In this document: piece after piece, positions 5,783 through 10,494 of the stretch
Layout of the letters: each line of letters starts with the position of its first letter
Numbering within the stretch: position 1 is the first letter of the stretch
Assembly (NCBI GenBank): GCA_964650085.1
Contig: CAZYSE010000032.1
Location: 1 to 13,040, forward strand
Source of the DNA: KLAP211 sp964650085
GTDB lineage: Bacteria > Patescibacteriota > Dojkabacteria > J137
Direction: 5' to 3'
DNA length: 13,040 nucleotides
Notes under the pieces: model-generated
Databases searched by the model: none
What the model was told of the DNA's origin: nothing
What the model saw: only the letters and a program-made list of their open reading frames with translations
Program-made: the position numbers and the translations under genes

Positions 5783-7226
5783 CTAGTTTAGGAAATAAAA
5801 TAATTACTTCACGATTAGCTAAAGCTTTTTTCGCTCTTTCTGTAGTCTCGGGCAGAATAGGTGAGTAGAGTGCGTTTACAACGTTAAGTAAGTAGCTTAA
5901 ATTGTTTAAAACTACTTCTACTTTAGATTGATCTGTTTCTAGCCAAGGTTTATTATCATCGATGTACTTATTTCCGAAAGTAGAAAGCTCGTTAATTATA
6001 TCTGCAGCAACTTTAATTTCGTAGTTATCTAAATTCTCCTCGACTCGCTTTTTGAAGTCTTCGACTTGTGATTTAAACGCTGAATCCACTTTGTCCCAAC
6101 TATTAATTTCTACTTCTTTTTTATTTGAAAGATGAATAACTCTGTTTAACAAGTTTCCATAATTGTTGCCTAAAGTACCACTATAAAGAGCCTCTAGCCT
6201 GTCGATACTAAAATCTCCATCATTTCCTAGCTGAAATTCAGTTAAGAGAGCATATCTGATTGCGTCTACAGGATATTTCTTGTTCAGCTCCAAAGGATCG
6301 ATTGCATTTCCATTACTTTTTCCTAACTTAACGCCACCAACAGTAAAGTGTCCGTGTACTAAAACTTGTGCAGGCAAAGGTAAACCTGCGGATTTGAGCA
6401 TTGCTGGCCATAAAATTGCATGAAATTTAATAATATCTTTTCCAACTAAATGCCTAGCTTCTGTCCAATAATCTTCTTGTGTTATACCTCTAGATTTAAC
6501 TTCAGCAAAATCAAAAACAGAAATATAATTTGGAAGTGCATCGTACCATACATAAATAGTTTGTGAAGGATCGAACGGGACAGGAATTCCCCATTTTACA
6601 GTTTCTCTTGATATAGAAATGTCATGTAAACCTTCTTTTACTAAACCCACAACATAGTCGTACCATTTTGATGGAAAAACAAACTCTTTATTTTGTTCAA
6701 GATATTGCAAAAGCCAGTCTTGGTATTTGGATAGTTTAAAAAAATAATTCTTTTCCGAAAGTTGAACAAGTGTTTTGGTAGGATGATCTGGACATTTGCC
6801 ATTAACTAGCTCCGACTCAGTTTTAAACGATTCACAGCCCTCACAATATAAACCTTCATAGCTTTTTTCGTAAATATCTCCATTGTCATAGGACTTTTGA
6901 AGTAAATCCTGAGCAAATTTTTCGTGAGTAGGATTAGTTGTTCTAATAAAAAAATCATGAGAAACGCCTAAGGTTTTCCAAGTATCGTCGTAGACAGTTG
7001 ACAGCTGGTCGACAAATTCTTGGGGCGCCTTTCCAGCAGCAGAAGCTGCTTTGGATAATTTAGTTCCATGTTCATCTGTGCCAGTAAGAAAAAATACCTT
7101 ATCGTTACCTAGCTTTTGTCTAAAGTACCTAGCTAAGGTGTCTGCTACAAAAACTGTGTAAGAAGTTCCTATATGCGGTTTATCTGTTGGGTAAAATATT
7201 GGTGTTGTTATGTAAAAATTCTTCAT
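5769..7226 (-). CDS. metG: Methionyl-tRNA synthetase, short single-zinc form
   Basis: MetRS charges tRNA-Met and initiator tRNA with methionine. The class I signature is PHIGTSY (HIGT at 18-21), after the typical FYITTPIFYPTDKP start. The connective peptide has one zinc knuckle, C128-x2-C131 ... C145-x2-H148 (YCEGCESF and GKCPDH), as in the Thermus-type enzyme rather than the two-knuckle E. coli type. The KMSKS loop reads KLGKS (300-304) in VKLGKSNGNAIDP. The anticodon-binding helix bundle follows, with ADIINELSTFGNKYIDDNKPW. At 485 residues it lacks the Trbp111-like C-terminal tRNA-binding domain. An extended -10 and GGGAG ten nt before the ATG support the start. Confidence 0.97.
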   Translation of the reverse strand: MKNFYITTPIFYPTDKPHIGTSYTVFVADTLARYFRQKLGNDKVFFLTGTDEHGTKLSKAASAAGKAPQEFVDQLSTVYDDTWKTLGVSHDFFIRTTNPTHEKFAQDLLQKSYDNGDIYEKSYEGLYCEGCESFKTESELVNGKCPDHPTKTLVQLSEKNYFFKLSKYQDWLLQYLEQNKEFVFPSKWYDYVVGLVKEGLHDISISRETVKWGIPVPFDPSQTIYVWYDALPNYISVFDFAEVKSRGITQEDYWTEARHLVGKDIIKFHAILWPAMLKSAGLPLPAQVLVHGHFTVGGVKLGKSNGNAIDPLELNKKYPVDAIRYALLTEFQLGNDGDFSIDRLEALYSGTLGNNYGNLLNRVIHLSNKKEVEINSWDKVDSAFKSQVEDFKKRVEENLDNYEIKVAADIINELSTFGNKYIDDNKPWLETDQSKVEVVLNNLSYLLNVVNALYSPILPETTERAKKALANREVIILFPKLDENK

Positions 7227-7259
7227 AATCTTAGTACTCCCGTGACTGTTTATTGTTAC

Positions 7260-7268
7260 ATTATATCA
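7260..7268 (-). promoter_or_regulatory. Extended -10 promoter of the metG-dsbB operon
   Basis: The minus strand reads TGATATAAT, an extended -10 with a perfect hexamer. Transcription would start near 7253, giving a leader of about 27 nt that contains GGGAG (7237-7241). metG is thus one of the few genes here with a normal leader and a plausible ribosome binding site. Confidence 0.6.
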
Positions 7269-7300
7269 CTTAATTCAAGCTCTGCCGTGCGATTCAAAGG

Positions 7301-7918
7301 TTAAGATATCCTTTTTAATACTTCCCTCTGATCTTCTGGAACCATGTATCGATACAACTTGATTAAATTTAGCATTTTTTCTTGCTGAGTAGTTTCTTCA
7401 CACTTTACTGGATAAATTCCAATAATCTCTTTTTTATCAAAAACCTTTCCTAATGGGTTGTAACCGTACAGTCCAGGAATTAAGTAGTCGTTTGTGTTCC
7501 AATTAACATCAAGAGTAAGAAAATTGTCCTCTGGGGTTAGTATTTGGAGCAGTTCGGGATCACTATTTATTAAATAATAATCTGTGACCCTAGCCGTAAA
7601 GAAACAATACTTGTCTTCAGAAACTACTTTAAAATCGATTATTGATGCTTCTGCTGAGTTCTCAACTGTATAAGTCTTGTCTTGTATAAGAATACTTTGT
7701 TTAGTCTGTCCTTCAAAAATCATTGAATCAAAAAGTAGTAATTCCGATTCTCCAACTTTTACCGGTTCGTTTTTTAAGTTTAGTACAACGAAAGTATCAA
7801 AGTAGGAAATGCTGAATATCGTTATTGAGTAGGAGTAGAGGACAGCCAGCCCTGTAATTAGGAATAGTGGAATCCACCAAAATAGAATTCTGTATTTCGA
7901 ATTTCTTAATCTTGTCAT
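7301..7918 (-). CDS. Membrane-anchored exported protein, unknown function
   Basis: A basic N-terminus (MTRLRNSKYR) precedes one hydrophobic helix at about 11-32 (ILFWWIPLFLITGLAVLYSY), then about 170 polar residues. This predicts an N-in, C-out protein with a cell-surface domain of mixed beta strands. The outer part has only two cysteines (C105 in DKYCFF and C173 in PVKCEE), which could form one disulfide; dsbB lies downstream in the same orientation, past metG. The C-terminus is helical and charged. There is no lipobox and I recognise no family. A TATAAC -10 (7943-7948) may drive it separately from gatC, which ends 103 bp upstream across a repeat tract. Confidence 0.68.
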   Translation of the reverse strand: MTRLRNSKYRILFWWIPLFLITGLAVLYSYSITIFSISYFDTFVVLNLKNEPVKVGESELLLFDSMIFEGQTKQSILIQDKTYTVENSAEASIIDFKVVSEDKYCFFTARVTDYYLINSDPELLQILTPEDNFLTLDVNWNTNDYLIPGLYGYNPLGKVFDKKEIIGIYPVKCEETTQQEKMLNLIKLYRYMVPEDQREVLKRIS

Positions 7919-7942
7919 AAAGTTTGAAGCTCGAAGTCTTAA

Positions 7943-7948
7943 GTTATA
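7943..7948 (-). promoter_or_regulatory. Possible -10 of the two-cysteine exported protein gene
   Basis: The minus strand reads TATAAC (5/6), about 24 nt before the ATG at 7918. No good -35 or Shine-Dalgarno is visible. Confidence 0.3.
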
Positions 7949-7990
7949 AACCTCATCCTTACTCTTTCCTTCTACTTAATTCTTAACCTT

Positions 7991-8022
7991 CATTCTTCAT
8001 TCTTCATTCTTCATTCTTCATT
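7991..8022. repeat. Perfect 7-bp tandem repeat (CATTCTT) x4.6
   Basis: Four exact CATTCTT units (7991-8018) are followed by CATT, and preceded by a degenerate TAACCTT unit at 7984-7990. The tract ends at the first base of the gatC stop codon. On the minus strand the unit reads AAGAATG, which yields TGA once per three-unit cycle, so it cannot extend an open frame on that strand. Confidence 0.95.
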
Positions 8023-8330
8023 TATTCTTCTTTGCTAACGATCTTACTTGTCTTTACAAATCTGCCTTTTCTTCTACCATCTGTTGCGTTCTGTAAAGCT
8101 TTTTCTGTTTCTAGAGAAGGTTTTCCAACGTCTTCTTGGAGAATTGATCCTTGAAAATCCTTTAGATGGTGCTCTTCCTCAATTCCTGAAACATCTACAT
8201 TTTGAATCGATGATACATAATCTAAAATACTATTGAATTCTGTGGAATACTTCTCCAATTCCGAATCCGAAAGTACTAGTTTTGCTAACTTCGCGATGTG
8301 TTGTATTTCTTCTTTTGTTAATCTAGCCAT
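8022..8330 (-). CDS. gatC: Asp/Glu-tRNA amidotransferase subunit C
   Basis: GatC is the small scaffold subunit of GatCAB, which converts Glu-tRNA(Gln) and/or Asp-tRNA(Asn) to the amidated forms. The 102 residues match family length and pattern: LTKEEIQHIAKLAKLVLSDSELEKYSTEFNSILDYV (key parts EEIQHIAKLAKL and FNSILDYV) is the conserved helical start, followed by VDVSGIEEEHH and LQEDVGKPSLETEKALQNA. FVKTSKIV near the end stands for the usual VPKIL motif. gatA and gatB are not in the window. The gene overlaps the RNase gene upstream by 13 bp, which suggests translational coupling, and its stop touches a 7-bp repeat tract. Confidence 0.95.
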   Translation of the reverse strand: MARLTKEEIQHIAKLAKLVLSDSELEKYSTEFNSILDYVSSIQNVDVSGIEEEHHLKDFQGSILQEDVGKPSLETEKALQNATDGRRKGRFVKTSKIVSKEE

Positions 8331-9685
8331 ACCTCTTCTTGTAATACAGGTCTGTGTGTATTTGTAATTCCGATTGTTGCCAGCTCTTCTTGATACGCAA
8401 TTGCTCTGTCGGGTTCAGCATGAATTAAGAATACTTTCTTAAGTTTATCTGAATTCAAACGTTTTATCCATGCTTCGTAATCCTCGTGATCGCCGTGTGC
8501 TGAAAAGCCTTTAATTAAGTAAATCTTAGCTTTTACCTTTAGTTTTTTTGATCCAATCACAACTTCCTTTGCGCCTTCAGTAAGTTGTCTTCCTAAGGTT
8601 CCTTCTGCTTGAAAACCAACAAAAATTATTGAATGCTTAGGATTCTCTAGTGCGGTTTCTAAATGCCCCATTATCCTACCTCCGTCTGCCATACCACTAC
8701 CAGCAATAATTACTTGGCCAGCTTTTCTAGAAATTTTTTGTGATTCTCTAAATTTTCTAATGTAATGAAGTCCAGGAAAATCAAAAAGATTATCCATTGT
8801 ATTTTGTAGAGCAGATAAATAGATTCTTGTTACTCTTTGAGCTAGTGGTGAGTCAAGCCAAACATTTAAATCTTCATCTACAACTCTATTTGCTTTAGCT
8901 CTTTTAAAATCGTTTAGAAGCTCTTGTGTTCTTTGAACAGCAAAACATGGTATGTAAACGCTTCCATTTCTACTTATGGTTTCATTAATAATGTTGAACA
9001 TAATCTTAACCGCATCATCCCTATTTGGATGAGTTTCTCCACCGTATAGCGATTCTGTAAGAACATAATCTGGAGTAGCTTTAAATCCCTCGTCAAAAGT
9101 ATCGATGATGTGACTTTCTCGTCGTCCAATATCACCTGAAAAGAATATCGATTTTTCTTTTCCTTCATCCATTATCTTTACTTCAATACTTGCAGCGCCC
9201 AAAATATGCCCTGCAACGTGGTATTTGACTTTGATTCCTTCAATTGGTGAGAATTCTTCGTCGAAATTTACAGTTTTAAATAAATCTATCGTTTTTTCTG
9301 CATCTCTGGTGTTGTATACCATAGCCTTTTCTGTAGAATATTTTCCGTAAGCGACACCTGCTTTAAAGTTAAGTTCTTGGATCTTTGCAGAGTCTAGTAG
9401 AAGCTCGGTCGAAATCTGAATAGTGTGATTAGTTGCATATATTGGGCCGTTGAATCCAGCTAAGAGAAGTTTTGGTAGCATTCCAGAATGGTCTATATGA
9501 GCATGTGTAAGCATTGCAAAGCTTACATCAGCTCCGTCGTAAGTAAGTGGTTTTAGATTTAGCTGTTCAACATCAGGACCTTGGAACATTCCACAGTCAA
9601 CAACGAAGTTCCCATTGTCAGTTGTAACTAAATAATTTGAACCTGTAACAGTTCCTGCGGCACCGCAGAATTTAATTTTAATCAT
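8318..9685 (-). CDS. Beta-CASP metallo-beta-lactamase RNase (CPSF/YSH1-like)
   Basis: The 455-residue protein has the full metallo-beta-lactamase core: D30 in VVDCGMFQG, the zinc site THAHIDHSG (H61, H63, D65, H66), H160 in AGHILGA, and D185 in FFSGDIGR. The beta-CASP motifs follow: E211 in TESLYGG (A), H397 in KGFSAHGDH (B), and H422 in FLIHAEP (C). These mark RNA-processing nucleases of the bacterial and archaeal CPSF-like group, rather than the longer RNase J. The expected role is cytosolic RNA cleavage and/or 5'-3' trimming; substrates are unknown. It probably leads an operon with gatC. No Shine-Dalgarno precedes the ATG at 9685, and the -10 is unclear. Confidence 0.93.
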   Translation of the reverse strand: MIKIKFCGAAGTVTGSNYLVTTDNGNFVVDCGMFQGPDVEQLNLKPLTYDGADVSFAMLTHAHIDHSGMLPKLLLAGFNGPIYATNHTIQISTELLLDSAKIQELNFKAGVAYGKYSTEKAMVYNTRDAEKTIDLFKTVNFDEEFSPIEGIKVKYHVAGHILGAASIEVKIMDEGKEKSIFFSGDIGRRESHIIDTFDEGFKATPDYVLTESLYGGETHPNRDDAVKIMFNIINETISRNGSVYIPCFAVQRTQELLNDFKRAKANRVVDEDLNVWLDSPLAQRVTRIYLSALQNTMDNLFDFPGLHYIRKFRESQKISRKAGQVIIAGSGMADGGRIMGHLETALENPKHSIIFVGFQAEGTLGRQLTEGAKEVVIGSKKLKVKAKIYLIKGFSAHGDHEDYEAWIKRLNSDKLKKVFLIHAEPDRAIAYQEELATIGITNTHRPVLQEEVWLD

Positions 9686-9759
9686 AATTTAAGTAAAAAA
9701 AGTAATAATCACTGCCGAAGCAGCCTAAAATCTAAGTAATTTTTCTTCAAATACCTCAA

Positions 9760-9787
9760 GCACAGTGCCCATGGCCCACAGCCCAAT
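9760..9787. repeat. Degenerate 7-bp repeat, GCCCANN type
   Basis: Four successive 7-mers read GCACAGT, GCCCATG, GCCCACA and GCCCAAT. On the minus strand they resemble the GAGCTGT/GGGCTCC units inside mfd. The tract lies in the 156-bp divergent region between the RNase gene and rnpA, upstream of the rnpA promoter. This region also holds a small CTGC-TTCG-GCAG hairpin (9712-9723, minus strand) and nothing else I can name. Confidence 0.6.
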
Positions 9788-9812
9788 ACATACAATAATA
9801 GCAGAAAAGTGT

Positions 9813-9818
9813 TAAAAT
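9813..9818 (+). promoter_or_regulatory. Probable -10 of rnpA
   Basis: TAAAAT (5/6) would start transcription near 9825, giving a leader of about 17 nt to the ATG at 9842. This helps exclude the in-frame GTG at 9809, which would lie upstream of the start. Confidence 0.4.
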
Positions 9819-9841
9819 TTCTCGAATGGATTAGCTTTTTC

Positions 9842-10171
9842 ATGCTTAGTAAACGGTTTAGACTAAAAACAAACGACATCAAATTTGTAGCTTTTAAAGG
9901 AAAGAAAATATCTAGTGAACTTTTTGATTTGAGAATTTGGAACGACAGTAATCTGCCGAATCCTGTGATGACAATTTCCATCTCCGTAAAAATTTCCAAA
10001 CGCGCTCATGTTCGTAATCGAATTAAACGTTTGTTTCGTGAAGCGTTTAGAACTCTAATACTTGAAAATAAACTGAAGAATGGAAAGTATTTAGTTGTAG
10101 TAAAAAGTGCTAAGTTGGAAGAGATGAAGAGTGGAGAAGTGACGGAACTGGTTTCTGGTTTATTGAAATAG
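9842..10171 (+). CDS. rnpA: Ribonuclease P protein component
   Basis: RnpA is the basic protein subunit of RNase P, which trims tRNA 5' leaders with the catalytic RNA. The 109-residue product starts MLSKRFRLK, matching the usual short basic N-terminus. It has the hallmark RNR box in SKRAHVRNRIKRLFREAFR, followed by YLVVVKSAKLEEM, the expected C-terminal strand and helix. I chose the ATG at 9842 over an in-frame GTG at 9809, because the extra 11 residues are unlike the family and the -10 lies between the two. The usual upstream rpmH and downstream yidD/yidC are absent. The gene faces mfd across a 323-bp hairpin cluster. Confidence 0.95.
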   Translation: MLSKRFRLKTNDIKFVAFKGKKISSELFDLRIWNDSNLPNPVMTISISVKISKRAHVRNRIKRLFREAFRTLILENKLKNGKYLVVVKSAKLEEMKSGEVTELVSGLLK

Positions 10172-10194
10172 CTCCTAAACGATCTACTTTGCAT

Positions 10195-10267
10195 AACTCC
10201 CCTGATTGCTTCGCAATCTTTCCCCTCTTAATTTAAGAGGGGACCACGATTTATCGGGTGGGGAGTT
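10195..10267. repeat. Cloverleaf-like palindromic repeat
   Basis: AACTCCCC (10195-10202) pairs with GGGGAGTT (10260-10267). Enclosed are GATTGC-TTC-GCAATC (10204-10218), an 11-bp perfect inverted repeat with a one-base centre (10221-10243, arms TCCCCTCTTAA/TTAAGAGGGGA), and a small CGAT-TT-ATCG hairpin (10247-10256). The first hairpin recurs as GATTGCGAAGCAATC at 10469-10483 in inverse orientation. The architecture is like REP/BIME or MITE-type repeats. The TTT after the first hairpin could give weak termination for rnpA. Confidence 0.75.
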
Positions 10268-10349
10268 TATAGCTACAGCATTTTCCCCCGTCCCCAGATT
10301 GTTATACTTGAGTCACGAAAAAGTAACTTACAGGCACATGTTGACCGGG

Positions 10350-10414
10350 GTTTGGGAAGAAATCGGCGAGACTTTACAATATAGTCTTCCTCGTTCCGAT
10401 TTCGCTCCCAAAAC
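10350..10414. other. Long imperfect hairpin
   Basis: Arms 10351-10373 and 10383-10412 pair as TTTGGGA/TCCCAAA, AAATCGG/CCGATTT, CGAG/CTCG and ACT/AGT, with small internal loops and a 9-nt terminal loop. A bulged G-C pair (10350-10414) extends it. About 21 pairs form. It could be a structured RNA read from either strand or a core of a transposable palindrome; no T tract follows. Confidence 0.6.
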
Positions 10415-10494
10415 TTTGGCTCCACCTTTAGTTATAAAGGTGGTAAAACTAAGAATCAAAGAGGCCATGATTGCGAAGCAATCCGGGGTGTTCT

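Larger units (their letters stand above)
10172..10494. other. 323-bp noncoding hairpin cluster between rnpA and mfd 3' ends
   Basis: Besides the two elements listed separately, this stretch has a weak hairpin GTTA/TAAC with CTT/AAG (10301-10327), a perfect 9-bp hairpin CCACCTTTA-GTTA-TAAAGGTGG (10422-10443), and GATTGC-GAA-GCAATC (10469-10483). At least six hairpins in 323 bp, with base composition richer in G and C than its surroundings, look like nested or joined dispersed repeats. Both strands have long open stretches, but none shows a start, a family motif or a natural end. Confidence 0.6.

Noticed and set aside
7984..8022. CRISPR-like array
   Set aside because: Units are 7 bp with no spacers; this is a simple tandem repeat.
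9809..9841. GTG start at 9809 for rnpA
   Set aside because: The extra 11 residues do not resemble RnpA N-termini, and the likely -10 lies downstream of the GTG.
9686..9841. rpmH (ribosomal protein L34) upstream of rnpA
   Set aside because: No frame in this stretch encodes the short, very basic L34 sequence.
10275..10425. Minus-strand open stretch in the hairpin cluster
   Set aside because: No start codon with promoter, no recognisable motif, and it mirrors the plus-strand open frame of the same palindromes.
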